The notes: generated from the letters alone by a model not told the origin. A stretch of DNA of 12,978 nt from a bacterium (GCA_021804315.1 JAJZHX010000007.1:1-12978), one strand, 5' to 3'; shown: positions 1 through 5,137, numbered from the stretch's first letter. Translations and numbers: made by a program.

Positions 1-498
1 GACAAGAAAGGTGACAACCATTACAATGTCATTAGTGCCTTTATAAAGTCCCTCCGCGGTAGTGAGCCAACCGCTGCCCTATACTATATGGCCAGGATGC
101 TCCAAGCCGGAGAAGAGCCTAAGTTTATTGCTAGACGCATGATAGTTTTCGCGTCAGAAGACATCGGCTTAGCTGCTCCCGCTGCATTAAATTTAGCAGT
201 ATCTACTTTTTTAGCAGTTGAGCGTATCGGTTTACCTGAAGCCCAGTATAATCTATACCACTGTGCTACAGTCCTAGCAAAAGCACCGAAATCCAGACAA
301 GTTAGCGAAGCTATGCATAAGGCAATTAACCTAGCTAAGGATTATCCGGATGTACCTGTTCCACTCCATCTCAGAAACGCGCCGACTAAGCTTATGCAGG
401 ATTTAGGCTATAACCAGGGCTACCAATGGCAAGCGGGCTTTAAGCACACGGAGGGCTTTATGCCTAAAGAGCTTAAAGACGTAAACCTTTTCGATTAG
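1..498 (+). CDS. rarA: RarA/MgsA replication-associated recombination ATPase, C-terminal part (5' end outside window)
   Basis: The reading frame is open from base 1 to a TAG at 496-498, so the window starts inside the gene; 165 residues are visible. The sequence matches the C-terminal region of the RarA/MgsA/WRNIP1 clamp-loader-like AAA+ family: a helical block with [16 protein letters not shown], then [15 protein letters not shown], the [17 protein letters not shown] segment, and the closing [11 protein letters not shown] region. In the family this part carries the tetramerisation and sensor/lid helices; the Walker motifs lie upstream and are not seen. RarA acts in the cytoplasm on stalled replication forks and single-stranded DNA gaps together with SSB. 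The gene downstream is convergent, and no convincing stem plus U-tract terminator lies between them. An internal ATG at 88 is only a downstream Met inside the family-conserved region, not the true start. Confidence 0.93.
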   Translation, partial: DKKGDNHYNVISAFIKSLRGSEPTAALYYMARMLQAGEEPKFIARRMIVFASEDIGLAAPAALNLAVSTFLAVERIGLPEAQYNLYHCATVLAKAPKSRQVSEAMHKAINLAKDYPDVPVPLHLRNAPTKLMQDLGYNQGYQWQAGFKHTEGFMPKELKDVNLFD

Positions 499-514
499 CC
501 CCTATTTATTTAGT

Positions 515-709
515 TTAGTTAGACCTTTTTTCTTGGTAAAACCTTATAGGTGCCATGATAGCTTTAAGACGTGTATCGTACTCTTTAATAGCATCTTGAC
601 GCTCAGCTTCTAGTTTTGCAATTAACTCTTCGTCGGTACCTAAAATGGCAGGACCGTCTAGGCTTACGCTTTCACTATCAGTAATATTGAACTGTAATCT
701 TTCATTCAT
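515..709 (-). CDS. hypothetical 64-aa protein with charged helix
   Basis: I do not recognise this protein. It has 64 residues: a polar N-terminal third, then a long, highly charged stretch (about 26-52, rich in E, K, R and A) that would form a helix or short coiled coil. It has no membrane segment and no Cys. The case that it is real rests mostly on its promoter: TTGACA (739-744), a 17-base spacer and TACAAT (716-721), with the ATG only six bases further on, so transcription should begin at or next to the start codon. It runs convergent to rarA with a 16-base gap and lies downstream of metK on the same strand, but it has its own promoter. No function is proposed. Confidence 0.6.
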   Translation of the reverse strand: MNERLQFNITDSESVSLDGPAILGTDEELIAKLEAERQDAIKEYDTRLKAIMAPIRFYQEKRSN

Positions 710-715
710 AGGTTT

Positions 716-744
716 ATTGTAACAGATTAATAGTTATATGTCAA
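716..744 (-). promoter_or_regulatory. near-consensus promoter, leaderless arrangement, for the 64-aa gene
   Basis: On the minus strand a perfect -35 TTGACA (739-744) is followed by a 17-base spacer and -10 TACAAT (716-721). The ATG at 707-709 begins six bases after the -10 box, where the transcript is expected to start. No Shine-Dalgarno fits in the remaining space. Confidence 0.8.
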
Positions 745-818
745 CATAGGTTGCCTTAATTCTACTATATTGTAATTGTTGACTTAATTTAGCCGTAAGC
801 CACATTTTTTTGCAACCA

Positions 819-1937
819 TTAAATACTAACTACTGCTTCCCAGGGAAGATTGGTTTTACTAAAATGACCGTATGCACTGGTAGCACTATAGATTGGTCTT
901 TTAAGGTTAAGAGTGTCGCAAATGCCCTTAACTGAAGTGTCGATTAGTTGGTCTTTAAACTGCTTGAGTGCAGTGTTGCTAACAGTAGCTGTGCCAAATG
1001 TTTCTATTGTTTCCATGAGAGGTCTAGGTTTGCCGATCACATAGGCTAAACCGACTTCGCACTTTGAGGCTAGGCCATTAGCCACAATATTTTTAGCAAT
1101 ATAACGAGCAGCATAGGCTCCAGATCGGTCAACTTTAGAAGGGTCTTTGCCGCTAAAAGCTCCACCGCCAACTCTGGCATAACCGCCATAAGTATCGACT
1201 ACAATCTTTCTACCGGTTAAGCCGGCATCACTTTCAGGGCCAGGAATGTGCCATAAACCAGTGCCGTTTATAATTATGTCCTCATCTTTCAGTAACGGCA
1301 TGTCGTACTTACTTAAAACAGGTCGAATTATTTTATCGATAGCTTCTGATCTTACTTGCTGAGCAGAAGTCTCTTCGTTATGGGCTAGGGCTAAAACTAG
1401 CTTTTCAATACAAACTGGTTTACCCTCTTCGTAACGAATTGTCGCTTGGGCCTTGCCATCAGGTCTAAGCCAGGTAATCTCCTTATTTTCGCGAACCTTA
1501 TCGATCCTGGCCGTCAAAGCATGAGCAATTGATATGGGTAGCGGCATGAGCTCTGGTGTTTCATTAATGGCAAAACCAAACATCATGCCTTGATCACCGG
1601 CGCCGTCTTGATCAACCCCTATAGCTATATCGGCTGATTGCTCATGAATATTGTTACTAAAGTCTGATTCTGAGCTAAACCCCCATTTTGGTTCTATGTA
1701 GCCCAGGCGCTTAATCGTCTGTTTAGCAATGGTTTCAAAATCCAATTGAGCAGTAGTTTTAATCTCGCCAAATAGTGCTATTTTATTCGCCCCAACTACC
1801 GACTCAATACCGGTTCGGCTATTAGGGTCAAGTTTTAAAGCAGCATCTAGAATTGCGTCGCTTATGGCGTCACATATTTTATCTGGATGACCCGCACAAA
1901 CTGACTCACTAGTAAAAAAGTAACTGGTTTTAGACAT
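819..1937 (-). CDS. metK: S-adenosylmethionine synthetase (methionine adenosyltransferase)
   Basis: MetK makes S-adenosylmethionine from methionine and ATP in the cytoplasm, giving the cell its methyl donor. It has 372 residues, slightly short of the usual 380-400. Family hallmarks are all present: GHPDKICD near residue 17, the GAGDQGMMFGFA signature (about 112-123), and GGGAFSGKDPSKVDRSGAYA (about 257-276) with the phosphate-binding Lys and Asp residues. The C terminus carries SAYGHFSKTNLPWEAV, typical of the family end. The start is ATG, seven bases after GAAAGGA. That Shine-Dalgarno is part of the 3' arm of a terminator hairpin in the leader, under a SAM-riboswitch-like aptamer. Regulation is therefore probably product feedback: high SAM lowers metK expression. 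Upstream and divergent is tRNA-Gln. Confidence 0.98.
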   Translation of the reverse strand: MSKTSYFFTSESVCAGHPDKICDAISDAILDAALKLDPNSRTGIESVVGANKIALFGEIKTTAQLDFETIAKQTIKRLGYIEPKWGFSSESDFSNNIHEQSADIAIGVDQDGAGDQGMMFGFAINETPELMPLPISIAHALTARIDKVRENKEITWLRPDGKAQATIRYEEGKPVCIEKLVLALAHNEETSAQQVRSEAIDKIIRPVLSKYDMPLLKDEDIIINGTGLWHIPGPESDAGLTGRKIVVDTYGGYARVGGGAFSGKDPSKVDRSGAYAARYIAKNIVANGLASKCEVGLAYVIGKPRPLMETIETFGTATVSNTALKQFKDQLIDTSVKGICDTLNLKRPIYSATSAYGHFSKTNLPWEAVVSI

Positions 1938-1979
1938 AAAAAAATCCTTTCGTTAAGTTTCATTAACTCAGGAAAGGAT
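1938..1979 (-). terminator. riboswitch expression platform: terminator hairpin overlapping the metK ribosome binding site
   Basis: On the minus strand ATCCTTTC (1972-1979) pairs perfectly with GAAAGGAT (1944-1951). An inner GTTAA/TTAAC stem extends it, and a run of seven T (1938-1944) follows directly, then the metK ATG (1935-1937). The 3' arm contains the Shine-Dalgarno GAAAGGA. A competing pairing exists: GGAAAG (1994-1999, in the aptamer P4/P1 strand) with CUUUCC (1971-1976, the terminator 5' arm). This is the expected antiterminator, freed when P1 is not held by ligand. Confidence 0.8.
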
Positions 1980-1991
1980 ATGGTCTATTAT

Positions 1992-2065
1992 ATCTTTCCC
2001 GTTTGATCGGGCTAGATGGAGCACCTGGGGATAACCCTGGTTGCTGGCAGTTCAATGAGCTAGAT
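1992..2065 (-). ncRNA. SAM riboswitch (SAM-I clan-like) aptamer in the metK leader
   Basis: Read on the minus strand, the metK leader folds into a compact four-helix aptamer. P1 is AUCU (2062-2065) with AGAU (1992-1995). A short P2 is GCU with AGC. P3 opens with GCAACC and closes with GGUGC, enclosing GGG/CCC. P4 is CCCG...CGGG (1998-2011). The GCAACC-P3-GGUGCU core is the conserved heart of SAM-I and SAM-IV riboswitches. P2 is much shorter than in textbook SAM-I, and its loop UUGA could pair with UCAA in the P4 loop, so a SAM-I/IV-like variant is possible. The position directly before metK and the terminator downstream fit. I cannot run a covariance model, so the class is uncertain though the general call is fairly safe. 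Confidence 0.75.
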
Positions 2066-2107
2066 CTCTCCCTGCACTCTTTATATACCGAATTGTTAAT
2101 GTTTATT

Positions 2108-2136
2108 AGTATAACAATGCTAGCGCTAGGTAGCAA
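2108..2136 (-). promoter_or_regulatory. probable promoter of the metK leader
   Basis: On the minus strand TTGCTA (2131-2136), a 17-base spacer and TATACT (2108-2113) form a reasonable sigma-70-type promoter. Its start point near 2101 gives a leader of roughly 165 bases that contains the whole riboswitch. It lies between the aptamer and the divergent tRNA-Gln. Confidence 0.6.
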
Positions 2137-2143
2137 GATTCAG

Positions 2144-2149
2144 TATAAT
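2144..2149 (+). promoter_or_regulatory. probable -10 box of tRNA-Gln
   Basis: A consensus TATAAT lies 22 bases upstream of the tRNA 5' end. The -35 region at the expected distance is poor. It lies back to back with the metK promoter, so the two transcription units share about 40 bases. Confidence 0.5.
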
Positions 2150-2171
2150 TACAGACTGTTACGTTTCATTT

Positions 2172-2245
2172 TGGGGATTGGCCAAGCGGTAAGGCACTGG
2201 GTTCTGGTCCCAGGATCGGGGGTTCGAATCCCTCATCCCCAGCCA
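2172..2245 (+). tRNA. tRNA-Gln (anticodon CTG)
   Basis: A full cloverleaf of 74 bases can be drawn, with the CCA end encoded at 2243-2245. The acceptor TGGGGAT pairs with ATCCCCA, starting with the U1-A72 pair usual in tRNA-Gln. The D arm holds GCC/GGC with AAGCGGTAA. The anticodon stem is CTGGG/CCCAG with loop TTCTGGT, giving anticodon CTG for codon CAG. The T arm has loop TTCGAAT with one G-U pair in its stem. The body closely follows the common bacterial tRNA-Gln sequence. Confidence 0.97.
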
Positions 2246-2281
2246 GAATATATTCGAACTTAAGGTAAATATGTATTTGGG

Positions 2282-2863
2282 TTAAGTATTATTTTCGCTA
2301 CAGTACCATTCAGCAAATTCATGCCAGACATCACGGCAAGTTAAGTAACGTGCCATTACTGCTTTATCGCCTTGCTCAAAAACTTCAGCAATTGTTTTTC
2401 CATTATCATGGTCCAGCTCGGTTACCGTCATATTTGGTGACCGATCGTTTTTCCCGCGTGGTTTATCGATAATTTTTCCAAATATATCGTTTTTAAAAGT
2501 CTTTAATAATTTTCCATCGTAATAAGCTAAGTATTGATGTAATATAATGCGTCTATCTTTTTTACCATCCATTAGTTTTATAAAGTCTTCTGGGTGGAAC
2601 CACTTATTTATTGACTTCATGTAAGGTCCGGGGAAGCCGTTGAGAGCTGGAATGCCCCACGAGTCATCACTAACTACTACTGGTTTTGAAAGACCTTCAT
2701 ATGCCCGACGTACTTTATCTTGGACAATGATGATTGGATCTTCACCTTGAATTTCGTCAACCTCAATTATTACTTGCTCAACTTTTATATCAAACTTAGA
2801 ACTTACAGTTTGAGCTATTAACATTTTTTCTTTGTTACCAGTCGCAAAATATACAGTATCCAA
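2282..2863 (-). CDS. RdgB/HAM1-family non-canonical purine NTP pyrophosphatase (divergent)
   Basis: The family hydrolyses ITP, dITP and XTP to monophosphates, cleaning the nucleotide pool of deaminated purines in the cytoplasm. The protein has 193 residues. ATGNKEK (7-13) is the nucleotide-binding start motif. SDDSWGIPALNGFPGPYMK (65-83) is the active-site block with the Asp pair at 66-67 and the LNGFPG turn. The block differs from the usual DDSGL form in having a Trp after the Ser and one residue fewer before the Ala-Leu, so the substrate range may differ. The start is a TTG: no in-frame ATG precedes the conserved ATGNK motif, and an in-frame TAA lies just upstream. A TGGTATAAT extended -10 box ends eight bases before it, suggesting leaderless translation. 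It is convergent with tRNA-Gln. Confidence 0.88.
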   Translation of the reverse strand: MDTVYFATGNKEKMLIAQTVSSKFDIKVEQVIIEVDEIQGEDPIIIVQDKVRRAYEGLSKPVVVSDDSWGIPALNGFPGPYMKSINKWFHPEDFIKLMDGKKDRRIILHQYLAYYDGKLLKTFKNDIFGKIIDKPRGKNDRSPNMTVTELDHDNGKTIAEVFEQGDKAVMARYLTCRDVWHEFAEWYCSENNT

Positions 2864-2871
2864 TTCAATAA

Positions 2872-2880
2872 ATTATACCA
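2872..2880 (-). promoter_or_regulatory. extended -10 promoter of the RdgB-like gene
   Basis: TGGTATAAT on the minus strand gives a perfect -10 box with the TG extension. The TTG start codon (2861-2863) follows after eight bases, so the mRNA is probably leaderless or nearly so. No good -35 is seen, which the TG extension could offset. Confidence 0.65.
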
Positions 2881-2913
2881 TAAGTAAAGTGGATTACCGT
2901 GAACAAAGACTGA

Positions 2914-2936
2914 AAAGGTGCCTAACCGACATACTC
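2914..2936 (+). repeat. 23-base repeat A, copy 1
   Basis: It matches 3218-3240 at 20 of 23 positions, in direct orientation. The shared core is ACCGACAT. It lies before the 55-aa Cys-rich gene; copy 2 lies after it. Confidence 0.5.
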
Positions 2937-3005
2937 TTATGCCACGAACTTGAGCAGCAGCCCAGAATCGTGTGGGGTTTGCAGATTATAACAAATCAGT
3001 CGGAG

Positions 3006-3011
3006 TATAAT
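3006..3011 (+). promoter_or_regulatory. -10 box placed for leaderless start of the 55-aa gene
   Basis: Consensus TATAAT with the ATG at 3018 six bases downstream. The -35 region is weak. Confidence 0.6.
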
Positions 3012-3017
3012 ATGATC

Positions 3018-3185
3018 ATGGCTGATAAAGTTTTATATCGATGTCCTGAATGCGGACTACACTACGAAGACGAGCAAATAGCTAAGCAATGTGAAGCCTA
3101 TTGTAAAGAGCATCAAGGTTGTAGCATGGAGATAACTAAATTGTCCGTTGAACGTAGTAAAGCCAGTGGGAATCCTCAGTCTTAG
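3018..3185 (+). CDS. small Cys-rich, probably metal-binding protein (55 aa)
   Basis: A 55-residue protein with YRCPECGLHY at 7-16 (a CxxC knuckle) and further Cys at 25, 29 and 35. The five Cys suggest a small zinc-binding domain, and the tail after residue 40 is polar. I remember similar short CPECGLHYED proteins in Patescibacteria but know no function. The start chosen is the ATG at 3018: a consensus TATAAT (3006-3011) ends six bases before it, fitting leaderless expression, and the Cys motif follows at once. A much longer reading back to 2832 would overlap the start of the opposite-strand pyrophosphatase gene with non-conserved-looking sequence. An ATG at 3012 adds two residues only. Repeat A copies flank the gene. 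Confidence 0.78.
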   Translation: MADKVLYRCPECGLHYEDEQIAKQCEAYCKEHQGCSMEITKLSVERSKASGNPQS

Positions 3186-3217
3186 CAGGATTACGGATTA
3201 GTCCGAGCAAATACTAT

Positions 3218-3240
3218 AAAGGTTCCTGACCGACATGCTC
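3218..3240 (+). repeat. 23-base repeat A, copy 2
   Basis: Direct copy of 2914-2936 with three mismatches. It lies seven bases before repeat B copy 1. The short core ACCGACAT occurs once more near 5093-5100. Confidence 0.5.
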
Positions 3241-3246
3241 GGCCGT

Positions 3247-3284
3247 TTTGGCAATATATAACCACAAAAACTTTTTAGATTCAA
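3247..3284 (+). repeat. 38-base repeat B, copy 1
   Basis: It matches 4296-4333 at 33 of 38 positions, same orientation, without gaps. Each copy lies about 55 bases upstream of a tiny plus-strand gene (start codons 3341 and 4389). Confidence 0.7.
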
Positions 3285-3325
3285 CAAACTGCATATACTC
3301 CATAAAAACTAAGCAGGGTTCATTT

Positions 3326-3334
3326 TGATACAAT
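3326..3334 (+). promoter_or_regulatory. extended -10 promoter of the 72-aa membrane protein
   Basis: TGATACAAT is a TG-extended -10 box. The ATG at 3341 begins six bases after it, so the transcript should start at or beside the start codon. Confidence 0.6.
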
Positions 3335-3340
3335 TACAAT

Positions 3341-3559
3341 ATGTTTAAAATAGTCGGCGCTTTAGGCTTGATCTTAATCTCTATTGGGATTATTGCAAAA
3401 CCAAGGAAACGACAAGATTTCTTGTATATAGTTGGTGGGTTGTTTTTAGAGGCTTACAGCATCTATATAAACGATGTCATTTTTATAATTCTTCAAATAG
3501 TATTTACTCTGTCGGCAATATACGACTTAGCAAAACTTATGCGATCAGCAAATTCTTAA
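3341..3559 (+). CDS. small integral membrane protein (72 aa), function unknown
   Basis: The protein is mostly hydrophobic, with three likely membrane spans at about residues 4-19, 28-44 and 46-66. A basic loop KPRKRQD (20-26) probably faces the cytoplasm between the first two. It has no Cys and no motif I can name. The start is supported by the extended -10 box six bases upstream. The stop TAA overlaps the beginning of repeat C copy 1, and repeat B copy 1 lies upstream, so the gene sits between two repeat elements like the 50-aa gene at 4389. It could be a small structural membrane protein or part of a stress or toxin system; nothing in the sequence decides this. Confidence 0.75.
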   Translation: MFKIVGALGLILISIGIIAKPRKRQDFLYIVGGLFLEAYSIYINDVIFIILQIVFTLSAIYDLAKLMRSANS

Positions 3560-3625
3560 CTCTCGCTATCGCCTAAGGATCAATAGCAAGAGTCAAAAAT
3601 CACAACTCTGACTCTAGCCCCAACC
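3555..3625 (+). repeat. 71-base repeat C, copy 1, with internal hairpin
   Basis: It aligns without gaps to 4595-4665, with 49 of 71 positions identical by hand count. Conservation is concentrated at the ends: CTTAACTCTC on the left and AACTCTGA-TCTA on the right. In this copy ACTCTCGCTAT pairs with ATAGCAAGAGT (one mismatch, 13-base loop), a strong hairpin right after the 72-aa gene. It lacks a U-tract, so it is not a standard terminator. Confidence 0.6.
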
Positions 3626-3656
3626 AGTTTATATAGATTTTATATTGTAATAACAT

Positions 3657-3662
3657 TATAAC
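3657..3662 (+). promoter_or_regulatory. possible -10 box of the toxin-antitoxin module
   Basis: TATAAC lies seven bases before the antitoxin ATG, the same leaderless spacing seen at other genes here. The -35 region is not recognisable. Confidence 0.4.
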
Positions 3663-3669
3663 GTTAGTT

Positions 3670-3891
3670 ATGATTCAAAGTATCCAAAAAGTTATAAAGA
3701 TAGGCACAAGCGGTGGCGTGACTATCCCCGCTAAAGACCTTAAACGACAAAATATTTCATTTGGTGATTAGGTCAAGGTAATAGTATTTCCTCTGAATAA
3801 TCAGAATAGTTAAGATCAAAAAGTCATAGATTCAGCGAAACAAATTTTGAACAATTACAAGAAAGACTTCGTTAATCTTGCAAAGCGATGA
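3670..3891 (+). pseudogene. AbrB/MazE-type antitoxin with two in-frame stops
   Basis: The frame from ATG 3670 to TGA 3889-3891 would encode 73 residues but is cut by TAG at 3769-3771 (codon 34) and TAA at 3811-3813 (codon 48). The first 33 codons read as a SpoVT/AbrB swapped-hairpin DNA-binding domain: VIKIGTSGGVTIPAKDL, then ISFGD just before the first stop. After the stops the same frame continues with VKVIVFPL and a charged helix ending DFVNLAKR, the part expected to bind the toxin. The final TGA overlaps the toxin ATG (ATGA), the translational coupling usual in such operons. Both stops could arise from CAG or CAA by a single transition, though other codons are possible. Only a 33-aa stub can be made, so neither toxin binding nor normal autorepression is likely. 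Confidence 0.8.
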
Positions 3892-4244
3892 TCAACCTAA
3901 CACTTGAACAGCTACTGGAGCTACATATCTTAGTAGTAAATTCAACTGGTGGTAGTGCGAGTCTTAGAGACTTAGGAAGATTGGAAACTACTATTGCTAC
4001 CCAATCACAAAATGTTTTTGGAGATGAACTTTATCCAAGCATTTTAGATAAAGCTGCAGCTATAATTAAAGCAATCATTGCATACCGCCCATTTGTAGAC
4101 AGTAACAAACGAACTGCTATGCTTACAGGGCTAACCATGCTTGATATAAACGGGATTAATTTTTCTGCAAAAAAAGGTGAGATTGAAGAGTTTGCAGTAA
4201 AGATTTCAGTAGATCATATGGACGTCCCTGAAATTGCTCGCTAG
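3888..4244 (+). CDS. Doc/Fic-family toxin, likely inactive (catalytic His replaced, C-terminus cut)
   Basis: Doc toxins phosphorylate elongation factor EF-Tu and stop translation. The 118-residue protein follows the Doc family: GGSASLRDLGRLETTIA (21-37), FGDELYPSILDKAA (44-57), and the Fic loop at 67-76. That loop reads RPFVDSNKRT where the family has HPFVDGNKRT, so the catalytic His is Arg (codon CGC, one transition from CAC) and the Gly is Ser. The end is also altered: after EIAR a TAG (4242-4244) stands where the family usually has Trp, and the frame continues with six more sense codons to a TAG at 4263-4265, so TGG to TAG is likely. The gene starts inside the antitoxin stop (ATGA). Without a working antitoxin an active toxin would be lethal, so loss of the His fits decay of the whole module. 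Confidence 0.85.
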   Translation: MINLTLEQLLELHILVVNSTGGSASLRDLGRLETTIATQSQNVFGDELYPSILDKAAAIIKAIIAYRPFVDSNKRTAMLTGLTMLDINGINFSAKKGEIEEFAVKISVDHMDVPEIAR

Positions 4245-4295
4245 CTTGAACTGCACACTAGATAGTGTTTAACACTGAACATAATGACCAGCCAA

Positions 4296-4333
4296 TTTGG
4301 CAATATACAACCACAGTAACTTTTTACGTTCAA
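4296..4333 (+). repeat. 38-base repeat B, copy 2
   Basis: Ungapped direct copy of 3247-3284 with five mismatches, about 1.05 kb downstream of copy 1 and just before the promoter of the 50-aa gene. Confidence 0.7.
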
Positions 4334-4352
4334 GGATCTGGCTATAACCCCC

Positions 4353-4382
4353 TTGCCCAATAGATCCGGCAAGTAGTATACT
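4353..4382 (+). promoter_or_regulatory. promoter of the 50-aa gene, leaderless arrangement
   Basis: TTGCCC (4353-4358), an 18-base spacer and TATACT (4377-4382) precede the ATG at 4389 by six bases. Confidence 0.6.
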
Positions 4383-4388
4383 GGGGAT

Positions 4389-4541
4389 ATGGAATGTCCG
4401 GTCTGTAAGCAAACCATGAAGAAGGTTCGTTGGCATATTACTTATAACCCCAGCGAAAATAATAAAGAGTATGGCCATACAACTTATCAGTGCGCTAAAG
4501 ACGACGTCTGGGTCACTACAGAAATACCGAGAGACAACTGA
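4389..4541 (+). CDS. 50-aa CxxC protein, probable small zinc-ribbon-like protein
   Basis: A short gene from ATG 4389 to TGA 4541. The protein opens with MECPVCKQTM (CxxC at 3-6), continues KVRWHITYN, and ends TTYQCAKDDVWVTTEIP with a Cys at 35. The spacing resembles a zinc ribbon in which the second knuckle has lost a Cys; His or Asp near it (H30, D38, D39) could complete the site. I remember similar tiny proteins in Saccharibacteria but know no function. Support for being real comes from the TTGCCC-18-TATACT promoter at leaderless distance and from the ordered Cys motifs. It lies between repeat B copy 2 and repeat C copy 2, mirroring the 72-aa gene. The opposite-strand reading of the same bases is a shadow. 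Confidence 0.75.
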   Translation: MECPVCKQTMKKVRWHITYNPSENNKEYGHTTYQCAKDDVWVTTEIPRDN

Positions 4542-4594
4542 GAGGCAACAGAATAGCCGCATTAGCATTGAGAGTAGAGCTACGCCAATAAAGC

Positions 4595-4665
4595 CTTAAC
4601 TCTCTTCATCAAATTAGAATCAAAATAAAGAGATGAAGTTCGAAACTCTGATTCTAACCGCAGCC
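4595..4665 (+). repeat. 71-base repeat C, copy 2
   Basis: Ungapped direct copy of 3555-3625, the same length and about 69 percent identical by hand count, with best-kept ends. Here CTTCATC can pair with GATGAAG, a different register from the hairpin of copy 1. Confidence 0.6.
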
Positions 4666-4696
4666 ATGCTACGGAACCTGAGTCTCAAAAGCCTAG

Positions 4697-4966
4697 TCAA
4701 GTCTAGGTATTGATGTCTTTTCATCTTTAACGCTAAGTCGTTACATAGGTGGAATATCAACCTCAGCAGCCGTTATTGACGCTTTAGCAATGGTTGTTTA
4801 TCATAAAACACCTGAATTCGCTCTTTTTGTAGAAGGTCCTAGCATCTTGCTAAGTTACTGCTCTACCTTTTTAGGCTTAAGTTTAGGCCGAAAGGCCGAT
4901 ATTATAGACACAGAAGTCCTTAGACAACAAAGCTTAACTCAATCATCTAGAGAAACCATATATTAA
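4697..4966 (+). pseudogene. start-less ORF, probable remnant of a small membrane protein gene
   Basis: The frame is open from just after a TAG (4694-4696) to TAA 4964-4966, 89 codons, without any ATG until 4790. The product reads like real protein: a mixed hydrophobic stretch ISTSAAVIDALAMVVYH, then FVEGPSILLSYCSTFLGLSLGRKAD with a probable membrane span, then a polar tail. No family is recognised. Either the start was lost, a rare start such as ATT (4709) is used, or translation begins at ATG 4790 to give 58 residues. No promoter at the local leaderless spacing is evident. Given the decayed neighbours, a remnant is the most likely reading. Confidence 0.4.
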
Positions 4967-5137
4967 TAAATTGATTATTAATTAGCTAAGTTCTATTTAG
5001 CCACAAACTGAGATTATAGCTTTAAGGGTAATTGGATTGTGATACAAAAGTTTTATCGGTGGGTCCATTTTAGATAGTCAACAGTAACCACAACCGACAT
5101 TACCCTGCGGAGATTGGGTGTCTATGAGGTTACATTG

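Noticed and set aside
2003..2263. Plus-strand ORF of 86 codons
   Set aside because: It runs antisense through the metK riboswitch and then through the tRNA-Gln gene; the sequence is fully explained by these RNAs.
2832..3017. Longer N terminus for the 55-aa Cys-rich protein
   Set aside because: It would overlap the start of the opposite-strand pyrophosphatase gene and run through repeat A, and the promoter -10 box lies just before the later ATG.
3769..4244. Recoding of TAG as a sense codon in the toxin-antitoxin region
   Set aside because: TAG ends intact genes elsewhere in the window (rarA at 498, the GH5-like gene at 7606), one of the interruptions is TAA, and the toxin has also lost its catalytic His, so decay is simpler.
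4269..4568. Minus-strand ORF of 99 codons with hydrophobic product
   Set aside because: It is the complement of the 50-aa CxxC gene and repeat B, has no promoter or ribosome binding site, and its hydrophobicity is a by-product of the opposite strand.
3247..4665. CRISPR array or classic integron
   Set aside because: Only two diverged copies of each repeat about 1 kb apart, no spacer pattern, no cas gene and no integrase in the window. The resemblance to gene cassettes is kept only as a hypothesis.
2864..5137. Insertion sequence or prophage next to tRNA-Gln
   Set aside because: No transposase, integrase, phage gene or duplicated tRNA 3' end was found; only small genes and short repeats are present.
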